Below, one piece after another: positions 47,817 through 59,303 of a DNA stretch of 64,000 nt. The translations under genes were made by a program, and so were the position numbers. A model generated the notes under the pieces. That model worked only from the letters and a program-made list of their open reading frames with translations. It searched no databases and had not been told where the DNA came from. The stretch is taken from contig NBAY01000011.1 of the NCBI GenBank assembly GCA_002794775.1, forward strand, positions 124,001 through 188,000, written 5' to 3'. The first letter of the stretch is position 1; every line of letters starts with the position of its first letter. The DNA comes from Porodaedalea pini (taxonomy: Eukaryota > Basidiomycota > Agaricomycetes > Hymenochaetales > Hymenochaetaceae).

Positions 47817-48772
47817 ATGACTCCACGCAGAATAACCGAGAGACTACTCGCGCAGCTCACCGGTGCGCTAGGCCGGTCTGCAGCAGCCCAGGAACTCAAT
47901 TGGATGCGACGCCTCGACGGCTCCATGCCAGCCTTACAGGGTATGGTCGACCGCAGGCTGCAGGGCGAGCCTCTCCAATACATCCTCGGTGCGTATCACC
48001 CGGCACCCACTTCTCTTCCATCCTTCCTTATCGTCTTTTGCTCAAAGGGACGCAGCCCTTTGGCCCACTCGACTTACGTGTGCGTCCCCCGGTCCTCATC
48101 CCGCGCCCGGAGACGGAGGACTGGGCGATCCGTCTTGCTCGTCTGCTCTCACCCTCACGTGAGGCACCGCTCAAAGTGCTTGATCTCTGTACAGGCACAG
48201 GTTGTATTCCACTCCTCCTCTGTCACACTTGGCCTGCAGGGAGTGTACGTGCACTGGGCGTCGACGTCGGCAGCGAGGCCGTCGCCCTCGCGAGGGAGAA
48301 CGCGGAGCGCGTTGGCGTTCGCATCTCAGACTCAAAGCACACCGCGTCGCGTTCAAATGAAAACAGCTTTTCAGTTCTACAGTCAGATATACTGGAGGGT
48401 GGGTTTCCAAGAACGCTGAAGGAGCTGGGATGGCCTCCCTTCGACGTGCTGACCTCCAATCCACCGTACATACCACTACACGAATACAATGTGCTGCCGT
48501 CCTCTGTGAGGAACTACGAAGACCCACGCGCACTCCTTGGCGATCCCAAGCCCCAGACTACCACAGACGGACGCGGGCTCACGTTCTATCGAGCGATTGC
48601 CGAGCTCGTACGCGGCGAACTCGTCAAACCCGGCGGGCTCGTCGCGCTTGAAGTCGGCCACGATCAGAGCGTGGAGGTACAGCACCTTATGCGGCAACAC
48701 GCGCACGTGCACAAGACGGAGGTGTGGAAAGACCCGTGGGGTGTCGCGCGGACTGTAGCGTGCTGGAAATGA
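47817..48772 (+). CDS. MTQ1: HemK/PrmC-type release-factor glutamine methyltransferase
   Basis: N5-glutamine methyltransferase that modifies the GGQ motif of class I release factors; the two-exon size and lack of a fused domain fit mitochondrial Mtq1. The N-terminal helical domain includes GEPLQYILG. A single intron (G|gtgcgt...caaag|GG) leads to TQPFGPLDLRVRPPVLIPRP and ETEDWAIRLARLL. SAM-binding motif: VLDLCTGTGCIPLLL. Catalytic NPPY is in DVLTSNPPYIPLHEYNVLP, followed by EDPRALLGD and GGLVALEVGHDQ. It ends WGVARTVACWK. The start is the ATG at 47,817, as the frame upstream has no ATG. The mitochondrial assignment is inference. Confidence 0.92.
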
Positions 48773-49037
48773 CCCCCGAGTCACCAAATACAGAACACCA
48801 CGAAGACGAAGACGATGGTGATGGGACGGAAGGATCTGCTAGTGATCTTCCGCAATGATCATCGCGAATCTGCTATTCATTGGCTGTGCCCGGGACAGAA
48901 AGCCAAACAGCCAAACGCTACTGGCTCCCGAGCTTCTCCTTCCCGCATTCGCTCGCACCTCCGATATCTCCCGCCACTACAGAGCCCCACAGGCATCCAC
49001 AGACATCACACACTGACACAGCACCCTCTCCGGCACG

Positions 49038-50750
49038 TCACTGACCCTGCCCAGGCCCGTTCGAGTTCGGAGTCAAACTGGGAGTGACGTTGCCACTTGC
49101 GTTCGCGCTCGTCGCGCCATTCGTGCGGATGCTGCCCGACGACGGGAGCCCTAGGCTTATGGAACCGACGCCCAGCGTCAAGCTCGAGCTCAGCGCGCTC
49201 GGCGCACTCGTACGCGGAGTGCCTCCGGCGGGCGTTACGGGCGTCCGTGCACCCGATGTCGCTGCAGACGAAGCCCGCGGAGGCGGAGTACGAGTGGGTC
49301 GCGAAGCATTCAGACGCTGAAGGCTCTTTATCGGGAATTTCGTCCTAGGGATCGACAATTATGAGTGACTTGTGATTAGATGGACGAATGAGATTGCACA
49401 GGATTGCGGGGAAGGGTTCAGAAAGAGAGATAGACGAATAAGATTGCTCGGGTGATTACGGCGAACAACAAGAGCCAGGAACACATCAAGGCTGCCATAC
49501 ATGTAAAAATACAAATGCACAGATGTTACAGAGACGCACCGGCAAGTTGAACATACTGGCACGGGCTGGCAGAAGACTACAGATGAATTCGGAAAAATCA
49601 GTACCCTCTCTAGATTTTTTTAAAATTGCATATTTGGAATTACGCACTAGATAGGCAGACGGAACACACAAATCCCACATCTACGATTGTCTTGTGACAA
49701 AAGCATGCGGCACGGAAATCTATCTTGTCCTGCGTAGGAACGGCCATGAGCTGACGCATGGAGGGCGAAGGTAAGAATGTCATCTGGCATGCGAAGTCTC
49801 GGTGCTGTTAGAATAGACGATGCAGGCTTTAATCGCACCAAAAGATGCTGCAACAGAGCATCACGCCTCTCGAGATAGACGTACGACCCCCCAGTCAAAT
49901 GCGCAGCCTGTTGAAGAAATACTGCGTCGGGTCCGTATATTTTGCATACGTCGATTGCGACTTTCTGCGTGTCGGGTGAGCCCTTCATCAGCTATCTTTG
50001 ACTCTTGGCGAAACAAAATAGATTGCTTACGAGCTTTTGTGCTGAAAATATACTGTTCATAAGCGGGATATAGGAGGTCGACAGGTCAGGCGAGACGGAA
50101 AGAATGACGATGCGTGGTTCGGGCGGTACAATCGGAACATCTGAGGCTGTAGCTGTGGCGCTTCGATTGAGGAGTCGGTTGATGTCTGCAGGAGGTACGC
50201 CGTTAGATAAGACGCCCTGGGAGAAGTACAGGCCACATACGGCACAAAGCCTTCGTCAACGCTCCGACGAGCTGGCATGGAGCTTTCGTACCACAAGTCA
50301 GCAACTCTGCAGTACCTGGAACAGGACAATTGAGCTTACCTTCTTCGTCAAGGTCCGACATCGCGTCTAGCTCCGCGCCTATACCATTCGTGACAGCAGT
50401 GTCGACGACCTTGAACGGGAGGTACGTATTCGCGTCCGCCATGCTATCGTCCACAGATTCCGCCTTGTGATCCGTCGAAGAGTAGAGAAGCACGCTATCC
50501 AAAACATATATCAAGTATCAGCTTTGTAAAGCAGAAACAGGCAGCAAGGGCCGCACCTCTTCCCGGGGAACGCGCCGTACACCGCAAGCGTGTTCTCGTG
50601 TTTGAGAGCAAGATGAGAGTTCAGGAATGCCAGTGTTTGTGTGAGGAAAGATCTGAAAGATAACGGATACGCGTTCTTTGGGAGCGAGGAAAGATGCCAT
50701 TGCGTTGGAGAGAGGTCAAGGATGATAGACATGTGCGAAGGAGGTTCCAT
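49038..50750 (-). CDS. TFB4: TFIIH core subunit TFB4 (p34)
   Basis: Subunit of transcription/repair factor TFIIH with a VWA-like domain and a C4 zinc module that contacts p44/SSL1. N-terminus MEPPSHMSIILDLSPTQWHL, then LTQTLAFLNSHLALKHENTL. After introns: GALTKALC|HINRLL, RIVILSVSPDLSTSYIPLMN, VAIDVCKIYGPDAVFLQQAA, HLTGGSYVYLERRDALLQHL, QDKIDFRAACFCHKTIVDVG, FVCSVCLSIFCQPVPVCSTC and RTKFPIKSLQRL, so the zinc cysteines are complete. The C-terminal Ser/Thr/Gly-rich tail of about 90 residues is longer than usual. Seven introns were checked; convergent with MTQ1 (gap 265 bp). Confidence 0.94.
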
Positions 50751-51059
50751 GCTTGCTGGGTCTCGCGAACCCTTTGGTTAAACGGATTAGTATAATATTT
50801 TGATGATTATTTGAAGAAGAATGAAATGCCGATAACCTCTTGATGAGAAGACGTGGTGAACCCCCTGAGCAGGAGTACCGAAAAGCAATTTGTGAATGAC
50901 CAAATTCAAAATCAAATGCGGTGATGCGCACGTGATCAAACATCTTCGGAAGTCCGGCCGTTCTTCGGAGTAACCTACTAACCAGTCCGTTCTGCCCACC
51001 CATGATGCTCATGAACGTTCGAAGCAGTCGTTCGGCGCTATTCTTCTCTATCTTTGACA
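50751..51059. promoter_or_regulatory. Divergent promoter region, TFB4 / MFS transporter
   Basis: 309 bp between start codons. It contains AT-rich stretches near 50,790-50,825. No specific element recognised. Confidence 0.4.
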
Positions 51060-53101
51060 ATGACGGACGACAAAGCACTTGCTTTGAAGGAATACCCAGC
51101 TAATTCGCAATCATTGACTTGCTTACCGCGACCCTCTAACAGCGATCTGGAACAGCCAGCTGACTCGAAAGAAGACATTAATAATGTCGAAAATCAATGT
51201 ATTACAATTACGCCAGTTCTCCTCGAAGAGAACTTCAGAAACAACATCAGCGTGCCAGATGACACAAACGAACGGGCATGGCGGCGGAAGAGACGAACGC
51301 AGTTTATCACTCTCTGTTGGGTTTTTATCCTTGAAGGATGGAATGACTCGTCTCTCGGTCCTCTTTTACCCAGTATACAGGAGTTTTATCAAGTAACGAG
51401 CTCCTCGCTCTTCAGCGTTCGCGGCACTCAGTTTACTCAATCAGGTCAATTACGCTGTCGTCTCTCTTATATTTTTCTTCCTATGTGTTGTAAGTGTACC
51501 TCCTGAATATACTATTGATAATACTTGCATGCTGATAGCTGATAGGGTTACATTTTTGGCGCTATTCTAAATGTCTATATGGTACACCGTTTCGGATTCG
51601 GAAAGGTCAGAAACGCGTGCTTTAAATAGTGAAGACCAAGTGATTCATACTCTACTTGCTTCAGACCATCGTCCTAGGCACGATTGTACAGATTTTTGCG
51701 TACACTATCATCATTCCCGCACCTCCTTTCCCCGTGATAGTTTTCGCCTATACTTTGTATGGGTTTGGTACGACAATGCAAAACTCTCAGGTAAACTCCT
51801 TCGTTGCAGGACTGAATGATCCGTCAAAGATGGCGGTACTGCACGCAGTCTATGGTACGGTTCAATTCATCTAGGCGACTCGTTTCCCAGCGTGTGCTGA
51901 TAATAGGATCCCTCTGAAAGGCACTGGAGCATTTGCTTCGCCATTCGTCTCGACGCTGTTTGCTACGAAGAAACGTTGGCATTTTTATTACTTCACCACG
52001 CTGGCTTTAGCGATCTCGGTAGTGGTGTCTCTTTTGGTCGTCTTCAGGCTAAGGACTCGAGATGGTTCGTCATTTGGGTTTGGCCTTACCTTCTAGCTGA
52101 CAAATCGGTGTGCGTAGAATTATTTGTTTCTTGCGGCATACCGGTACAGGCTCGTACAATTAGCAGCAGTGAACGCAACGTTTATCGTCAAGTATGTGGC
52201 ATCCGGGCTGCATACCTCTTATCTTTATTCACTCTGGCGTATGTTGGTCTTGAGATCACGATCGGAGGTCAGTGGTTTCAGCGCGGTTCAGGGGCTCGAG
52301 CAATCGAAATTTTGCATCTCGAAGATTCACTGAAAACAGATCCACTCAAGGCTGGACTGTTACCTACCTCATTCACCGAACGGGTGGTGGTTCATCTTCG
52401 GGATATGTGTCTTCCGGATTCTTTGCAGGTAAACCCAACCTGATAGATCAATGTAAGGTAGTGCTGTGCTAAGCTCGACACAAGGGCTGGCCACGGGGAG
52501 GATCCTGCTGCTCTGGATTAATAAAAAGGCAAGTAAATACGTTATTATGCTCTACTTGCACTAGTACTGGCTGACCTCAGGACTCCTTACTCAGGTTGGA
52601 GAACGGCGCGTCATATTCATATATGCCGCTGTAGCTATAGTGTGCGCGTTCTGCCCACACTACGTCTCTGTGGCCGTCCTGATCTAATTTTATATTTGTC
52701 TAAGGCTGGAGGCAGTCATCTGGGCGGTCCCATTTTTCATCCCAACCATTGTTTTGGTTTCCTTCGTCGGACTGGCACTCGGGCCTATGTTCCCGATACT
52801 CATGAATCAATGCGGGAGCTTTTTTCCGCTGCACCTGTTATCGGGAGGCATTGGCTGTGTCGTCAGCTTCGGCACGGTCGGCGGTGCGATCTTGCCTTTC
52901 ATGACGGGTGCCCTGGCTGATCGTTATGGCGTGACAAGCATGCAACCCCTGTGAGTCAATTTCGTATCCTGCAACATGACTAGGTCTTGATTCTATCTCA
53001 GGTTAATTGCCATGATGGTTTTCATGACTTTGATGTGGGCGGCGGTAGTCTACGACAATCGCGAGACCGATCGACCTCGACCTCCTACACTACCGTCGTG
53101 A
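51060..53101 (+). CDS. Major facilitator superfamily transporter
   Basis: Plasma or vacuolar membrane permease of unknown substrate. A hydrophilic N-terminus of about 85 residues (DDTNERAWRRKRRTQ) precedes helix 1, ITLCWVFILEGWNDSSLGPL. Further helices include VSLIFFLCVVGYIFGAILNV, IVLGTIVQIFAYTIIIPAPP, FAYTLYGFGTTMQNSQVNSF, AFASPFVSTLF, FTLAYVGLEITIGG, SSGFFAGLALGRILLLWINK, IPTIVLVSFVGLALGPMFPI and SFGTVGGAILPFMTGALADR. The ending is RETDRPRPPTLPS. About ten introns, some middle exon ends approximate. The pattern (GWNDSSLGPLLP, YVGLEITIGGW) fits a fungal MFS group without characterised substrates that I cannot name further. Confidence 0.87.
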
Positions 53102-53270
53102 TTTCGAGATCTCTGTCGTGATCGATGCTTTTATTAAACTGTAATACCGACAGGTAGCGCATGAAATCAAAAAATTAGTAGAAGGCGTGAAAATATCACA
53201 AAAACTATAGAAAGCTGAATGCTTCGAGAACAAATGTCAATAGACAGCGACAAACTAGCAAAAAGCAGGT

Positions 53271-54620
53271 CTACGTTTCTTGCGAAGTTTTCTTGCGTTT
53301 CTTTTTGGGGAGTTTCTCGTCGGCTATAGGTACTTCAAGCCCTTCCGTCCCGTCCACCGCTACCAAAGCCTTCTCCCTCTCTTTCCGTTCCCTTTTCTCC
53401 CTTTTTCTCCGCTTCTTTTCCTCTTTCTCCCTCGCTTTCTCTTCTTTTTCATGCTTCTTATCAATTGCATCCCTATCCACCGCCTCTTGTTTCGCCTGAG
53501 CTAGGTGACTAAATGGATCTTCCTCCTCATCGCTGTCCTCGATTGGATTGTCAGGGTAATGAAGGGATTTCTCCCCCTCGCTTCCTTCCTCTCGTCCATT
53601 CTCCTCTTCGTCTCGCTCCACATTGGGCTGTGCTCTGGAAGAAACCGCGGGCTGCGGAACGTGATCTGGGGAGAAGGGATCCAGTTGAATTGAGCCTTTA
53701 AGTGATAACATTTGGTTTGCGACAGTCAAGCTATTATGATAACACGAGTCAGGACAACACAATGGCTGAATATCCTTAACTGTACTACTCACCCTATAAC
53801 CGTGAACTCGAGTAATCCTTCTTTGCCTCCTAGTCGGTCACCGGTGATTTTATGCACCCAGACGCCTCTGGGTTCTTCCGTTTCTCCAGACTCAGCTTCT
53901 GCGGGTATATTTCCGTCAATATCCATCCCTCCCTCCTCTGAATGTTCCGTTTCTTCTGTCCCGACAACGTGTGGGCCAAATTCTGGATCGTTTTCCGCTG
54001 GACCGTACTCAAATGCCCAATTATCGGTCGGAATGTGCTCTCGTGGGATAGAAACATTGAATGTCCGATGAACAAGAAGTGATATATGGTCAGGCGAGCA
54101 TAAATTGATCTTTCCGACTATGTTGAATACTGGATGAGTTTCCTACGTGCTGGGAAAGAGGTCCGTAGCTTACTTAGTTTCATGCCGATTTGTGGGCTCC
54201 ATACCGTTGCGTCGAAACTCACGGTGCAGATGGAAAAGGGACATTCGTTTTTCAGTACCGCTGTCTGCGAAACGAATTTCGCGTTTGAATGGCAAAGCAT
54301 GACGCCTCTGAGAGCTGGAACATATCTACTCGCGGCGTAAGAAATCTCTAGAAATGAAAGGTAAACAAGGACACGTACCTCATCACCAGCGAGTCAAGCA
54401 TCTCCTTTGCCCCAGATAGAGGATCCAATGAGAATTTCGGCGGGATAGACACCAGAACGGACACGTTCACGACTTGGAACTGGCCATCTCTCTTACCCTT
54501 CCCCTTCGACCTCTTCTCCTTCCCGTCCTTCCTCACTTTTTTGTGGGGCGAGCCCGGCTCATTTCCGGCTAATTCTCCATGTTTTCGCTTTTTAGATGGT
54601 GAGGATGCTAGCAGAGACAT
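53271..54620 (-). CDS. RPA43: RNA polymerase I subunit RPA43
   Basis: Stalk subunit of Pol I that binds Rrn3. The N-terminus MSLLASSPSKKRKHGELAGN is basic. The first domain has VVNVSVLVSIPPKFSLDPLS, LVMRYVPALRGVMLCHSN and FSICTVSFDATVWSPQIGMK. The OB domain follows: IGKINLCSPDHISLLVHRTF, NVSIPREHIPTDNWAFEY, then WVHKITGDRLGGKEGLLEFT, VIGLTVANQMLSLKGSIQLD. An acidic/basic Lys-rich tail ends LPKKKRKKTSQET. Introns: AG|gtacgt...gagtag|A; A|gtaagc...acatag|TC; GG|gtgagt...taatag|C. Very close divergent spacing (143 bp) to PAM16. Confidence 0.92.
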
Positions 54621-54763
54621 GATTTCGAGAATGTTCGGCGGTTTGAAGGTGTCGGCGAAAGAAGACAAAATTTGGCTACGGCACGTGCTGCTCCTTGGAT
54701 CGACAGCTTGCAAACCATTTGCAAAGCCCTCTCTTTCTTATACGCTGCTAGGCCCGTCTCTTC
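54621..54763. promoter_or_regulatory. 143 bp bidirectional promoter, RPA43 / PAM16
   Basis: Shortest head-to-head spacing in the window: ribosome-production gene on one side, mitochondrial import gene on the other. No TATA box in the interval. Confidence 0.5.
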
Positions 54764-55415
54764 ATGGTATGTCAATGGCTAGTTTATCTTTGGCGAAATC
54801 AAACTTATAATTGCTCAGTCGGCACCAAAAGCTATCATCCAAGTCGTCATTGCTGGTGCTCAGATCTTTGGGAAGGCATTTGCAGCGGCGGGGAAGCAGG
54901 CGTACAAGAGTACTTTGAAATCTTTCGCGATCATACTTTTCCTCTGATTAACATGGCTACAGATGCTCAACACAGACCGCAGGGTGGAGCAATGGGAGAC
55001 GCTGCTGGCGTGAACCATGCGACGTCAGGCTCGATTACGGATCGCCTCACTAGAGAGCACAGAATGACACCAGATGAAGCACGCCTTATACTTAATGTCA
55101 AACGGGAAGACGGACTAGAAAATATATTACGTGTACGTCTTATTGTCTCAATCATCCAATGATCTACCTAACATTTCGGATACACATCAGAATTATGAGC
55201 ACTTGTTCAAAGTTAATTCACCTCCACCCCCACCAGAAAAGCCCGTTACGGGCCGCCCTCGTCCCCATTACTGGTCACATTATTTGCAATCGAAGGTTGT
55301 GCGAGCAAAGGAGCGCCTAGAGGCCGAGATGAAGTCAACGGTGGAAGCGGAAGCAGAGCTAACAGCGAAAGCTGCAGAAAGGCCGTCAAATGATGCACCT
55401 CCACCTCCACTGTAG
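54764..55415 (+). CDS. PAM16: PAM16/TIM16, J-like regulator of the mitochondrial import motor
   Basis: Matrix-side subunit of the TIM23 presequence motor that holds back PAM18. The first exon is only the ATG (intron gtatgt...gctcag follows in phase 0), giving M|SAPKAIIQVVIAGAQIFGKA, FAAAGKQAYK. The J-like domain reads ITDRLTREHRMTPDEARLIL, NVKREDGLENILR|NYEHLFKVNS. It lacks the HPD tripeptide, as expected for PAM16. The C-terminus has HYWSHYLQSKVVRAKERLEA and an Ala/Glu-rich tail ending APPPPL. Intact. Confidence 0.95.
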
Positions 55416-55788
55416 CTCTGGTGCTCTGACCTGCTTTGCATGTTGCCTGTTATACTATCTTTATACGCATGTTCACAACCCCCATTCATGTCGCTTGCAT
55501 AATACAATCGCTTTCCACACCGTACGGTGTTTTTGATGACCCTTCTTCGTGCTAGGATTTAGGAGAGTTAATTTATATTCGGTTGTAAGAAAATGGAATG
55601 CCAGAAAGCTTTGTCGTGCTAGTGAAACAAAATTGAACGAGATTCGTAGCGCGCGATGACGACGTTCTTTGTGAAGAATAATCTTGACGGATCGGCGTCA
55701 AGCACGCTTGAACGCGAACACTCAGCACGCCGTTCAACCTTCACGACAGACAGCATTTACTCAACAATCACAGAATGTCTAATTTCTA
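55416..55788. other. Intergenic, KTI12 upstream region
   Basis: 373 bp with no supported gene. A short plus-strand frame (55,656-55,838) overlaps the KTI12 start in another phase and is rejected. Confidence 0.45.
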
Positions 55789-56920
55789 ATGGCACTTATC
55801 ACAATATCCGGGTATCCAGCATCTGGAAAATCACGTAGAGCGGAGCAACTCAAAACTTTCCTCGAGTACCGGCTGCAAGAGCCGTCATATGACGGCCCGA
55901 AGCTCAAAGTTACTTTGCTTTCTGACGACTCGTTGAATATCAAAAGGCACGTCTACGATGGTCTGTCTACGCTACAGGATGTTTTGTCGTGCACTCTCGG
56001 TGTCTGATTCCTGCACAAAATTAAGATGGCCGCCAGGAGAAGCCCGCCCGCGCCTCGCTGTTCACCGCGATGCAAAGAGCCATCGGGAAAGATACAATCG
56101 TCATCGTGGATGGCATGAACTATATAAAGGGATTCCGATATCAGATGTACTGTGCCGCGAGGGAACATAGGCTTCGCATTTGCACGGTACGTCCCTTCAA
56201 TAGTATGTTTGGCGCTGGTCGCTCACATTCCTTGTAGTTGTTCGTCGTGGCAAGATCGGAGCAATGCCGAGAGTGGAATACTGCTCGGAAAGAAGAGGGT
56301 GATTCATATAGTTCAGCCACGTATGTCCTGTCACTTTGTTCGCGCCTTTTCACCTCCTTATCAACGACTTCAGACTCGATAACCTCATTATGCGCTTTGA
56401 AGAGCCCTCATCCATGGTTCGTTGGGACTCGCCTCTCGTGACAGTCCCCTGGACAGACGAAGAATTGCCAGGAGAGGATGTTTGGAAAGCTGTCATGGAG
56501 GGTATAGTGAAGCCTCCTAATGCGGGAACATCTGCTGTATGCTACGCCGCCTTTCTTCAATGTCGCTCGCTCCTGATTTCGTATGCTTAGGTGGCCGTCG
56601 CGCCAACGGATGCCTTACACACCCTTGAGCAGACGTCTGCGGCAATGGTCTCTGCGATCACGTCTGAACAAACTGCGTCGCAAGGCTTGGGCGGAGGAGG
56701 AGAGGTCATATTGCCTCTGTCTGCCACACTGAAGCCCAGACTTAATCTGCCGGCTAGGACCATAACGCTATCGGAGCTGCAACGACTCAAGCGTCAATTT
56801 GTAACCATTCATAAAAAGGCGATCACTTTGGGCACGACAGAGAAGGGCGCTGTGGACTGGAGCGAAGACAAAGTGGCGGAAAAGTTTGTAACATACCTGG
56901 AAGAGAATTTGAAGCCGTAG
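55789..56920 (+). CDS. KTI12: KTI12, Elongator-associated P-loop ATPase
   Basis: tRNA-binding ATPase that supports Elongator-dependent wobble-uridine modification. The Walker A region is MALITISGYPASGKSRRAEQ. It continues LKVTLLSDDSLNIKRHVYD, RASLFTAMQRAIGKDTIVIV, DGMNYIKGFRYQMYCAAREH, EQCREWNTARKEE, LIMRFEEPSSMVRWDSPLVT, then the C-terminal domain ending ELQRLKRQFVTIHKKAI and VAEKFVTYLEENLKP. Four introns: G|gtctgt...ttaag|AT; ACG|gtacgt...tgtag; AC|gtatgt...ttcag|A; and one before GTGGCCGTCGCGCC. The start is the first ATG in frame with the P-loop. Confidence 0.94.
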
Positions 56921-57238
56921 ATTTTGGATATCAAGCGAGACTCGAGTCTCTGTATAAGATGTATTATAATTGCCAGTGTTATATCTTTGAAGACGAAGGA
57001 AATCTTGATTGATTTCGAGATAGTGATTCGTCCATTATCAAGGAGAAAAGAGGGTCATTTGCACCTATAGATTTCTCCTCGTCGCGGCTCCGTGATCACG
57101 AAGAGGTTATGAAGTTTCCCAGCACACGATACATAAAAGCTGAGAGGAATTCAATATTTTAGGAAAAAATGATCTGGAACTTCCGGAGCTTGCTGCACTG
57201 CTTGCACAGCATAACTCTGACAAAAAATGGTATATATT

Positions 57239-57339
57239 AGCCCACCGCGAGGGTCGAACTCGCAGCCTTCAGATTGAGATTCCACCTATTTCATGAACTC
57301 ATAAGAGTCTGACGCTCTATCCGATTGAGCTAGGCAGGC
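57239..57339 (-). tRNA. tRNA-Lys (CTT) with a 27-nt intron
   Basis: On the minus strand: GCCTGCC TA GCTCAATCGGATAGAGC for acceptor and D arm, anticodon stem TCAGA/TCTGA with loop CTCTTAA (anticodon CTT). A 27-nt intron starts TGAGTTCATG one base after the anticodon, then comes variable AGGCT and T arm GCGAG TTCGACC CTCGC, then GGTGGGC-T. The acceptor stem pairs fully but needs a U-G and a G-U wobble in the middle. The intron position is the canonical one for nuclear tRNA introns. Confidence 0.92.
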
Positions 57340-58465
57340 AGTAGAAACTCTAGTAGACAGATGGATATTGCAGATCGGTCTCGCATTAGCACCCATTTTT
57401 AGCCTATATCATAATCTATAGGAGTGCACTGACCTCGCGGAGATCTGGAGGCGAAGCAAAGGAAACATGAGTCGAGTGTTTTGCTTTCAGCTGAGTCCTC
57501 TCTAAATCAGAAGAATGATAAGTAATGGCAAAGGTCCCCTTTACATATATTAATCCTTTGCATGTATATTTAGAGCTGGTATCTCATGGTTTGCTTGTCG
57601 CGAGGTTCCCACCTTCTCCACCTGACAAAGTTTGGCCTCCGAGTCATGCATGGAAAAAAAAAAAAAAAAAAAACTCCATTTATATTGAAGTTTTAATTCC
57701 GAAGCATGCGCTGATCTGTAATTCCAAGATTAGAAAACGCAGATCACCGTCGATTATTTGTTTGTTCAGGTTTGTCGTGCCAGGTTGTATTCTCGCCAAG
57801 CTCTCCGTCCAACAGTCTCGCTCATTCGGCTTCGAGAACCAGTGTCTTGAACTTGTTTTGAAAAGGGGCTGGGTGCGATGTGATTCTCTGAGAAGGGAGA
57901 GCCGTGGATTAAGAACCAATTGGAAATGCACTTACGGATTCCAATGCCTTGAGAATCGCAAGCTGGCGCTAAAACTTCTGCTTGCTGTTCATCGAGTGTC
58001 ATTTTGTCATAAAATCATAATTCAATGATCCGGTAATGATGAATTATAAGTGCATTTTTTGCGTTTGTTGTAAGTCGAGTTGCACAACTGCTTACGAATT
58101 ACTACCGATTTAAGCCTTCCAGAATATCGAGAATCCTTCGAACGACAAATCAGAGTTATCGATGGCTCCGGGTCCGCAGGAAAATCTGCAAGCGTTAAGC
58201 TACGAAAATGAGGGTCAGAGGCAGTTCATACCGATGTCGTCGCCAAATTCGAGACACGCACGCTTAGATACCATCATCGAGTGTCGAGCACCATCTCAGT
58301 AAGTAACCTGATCCCGCAAATTCATCAAATATCGTACTATAAGTAGAGAATTGTTGATCACTGAATTGCGCCCTCCTTCCGTCCTGACGACGCGCCCTTG
58401 TAGTCAAATCTCACGACATGGATGGACTGCAGCCAAGACCCCACGCTATACACTCGTAGACGGGC
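57340..58465. other. Spacer with a poly-A tract, no supported gene
   Basis: An open frame at 57,525-58,028 encodes an unremarkable sequence containing a Lys run from the A-tract at 57,653-57,672, with no splice support. The rest is AT-rich. It presumably includes the promoter of the 58,466 gene. Confidence 0.45.
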
Positions 58466-59294
58466 ATGAATTCTCAAATGCTATCTCTCTGTTTCATTCT
58501 CGCCACATTAATTGCAGTGGCCACCTCCGCCACGCTACAAATAAATACACCGTATGTTCTTCCTGATTGTTCGTCGTTATGGATGAAAACTCGCTGAAAT
58601 TTTGCAGATTAAATGTCGTGCAATGTCAGCCGGTCCTAATAACTTGGGCAGGAGGAACTTGTGAGCAGCTCAGGTGTATCGAAGCGCAAAACGAAGCCAG
58701 TCTAACAGATCTCTCATGGATAGCACCATACTTCGTCGTAAGTTTAAGTCGGCTGGTTGTATTTTCCTTCCTAGTTGACGTGTTTTGCGTACTTCTTTCA
58801 CCGGACTCGTTCTAGACGTATGCACGTTCCCATTGTTCGCGTGGAGAAAGGTAGCTTGCTGAAATTCGTAAACAAGTGTCCTTCCTGGAGGGCAACCTTC
58901 ATCATCGGCTCTAGTAGATTTTGGGGAGCAGGGAGGGACGTCATTGACATGGGTCGTGAATATTGCTGCAGGTGGGACCTCATTATAGCACAACCCAGAA
59001 ATTTGACTAAGCAAGACTTAGGTACTTCCGTCGGGGTCTCTGTTCGCGACGCCACCGGTTCTCTCGCAAGCTCTGCCCCTTTTACAATAGGGTCGAACAG
59101 TGGGTATCCATTATAGTATGACTGACATGCATAATAAAAAGCTTATAGGTGATTCAAGCTGTCTAAGAGCTACCCCGACTAACCCGTCAGCGGAAAGTAC
59201 TGCCACTCCGACATCCACTACGTCGGACATTTCCTTTACGTCGTCCTTCGTCCTACCGACTCCGCCTGCATATTCAGAAGATGGGATGCTCTGA
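58466..59294 (+). CDS. Secreted protein, family A member lacking the membrane span
   Basis: Paralogue of the 25,717 gene. Signal peptide MNSQMLSLCFILATLIAVAT, then SATLQINTP|LNVVQCQPVLITWAGGT, SPYFV, DFGEQGGTSLTWVVNIAAGT, SVGVSVRDATGSLASSAPFT, IGSNSGDSSCLRATPTNP and a Ser/Thr-rich stretch. It ends SFVLPTPPAYSEDGML. The join SNSG (AGTG|gtatcc...ttatag|GT) is clean. Relative to the other member, the membrane span and most of the cytoplasmic tail are absent, yet the last residues PPAYSEDG match that protein's tail (PPAYSEEG). This suggests an internal deletion. The exon after SPYFV is uncertain. Probably secreted if expressed. Confidence 0.65.
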
Positions 59295-59303
59295 ATTACA
59301 TTC

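Noticed and set aside
49084..49320. Plus-strand frame opposite the TFB4 tail
   Set aside because: It is the antisense of the Ser/Thr/Gly-rich C-terminus of TFB4, whose splicing and zinc motif are well supported on the other strand.
57525..58028. 167-residue plus-strand frame with a poly-Lys run
   Set aside because: Driven by an A-homopolymer; no domain, no conserved copy and no convincing promoter or splice context.
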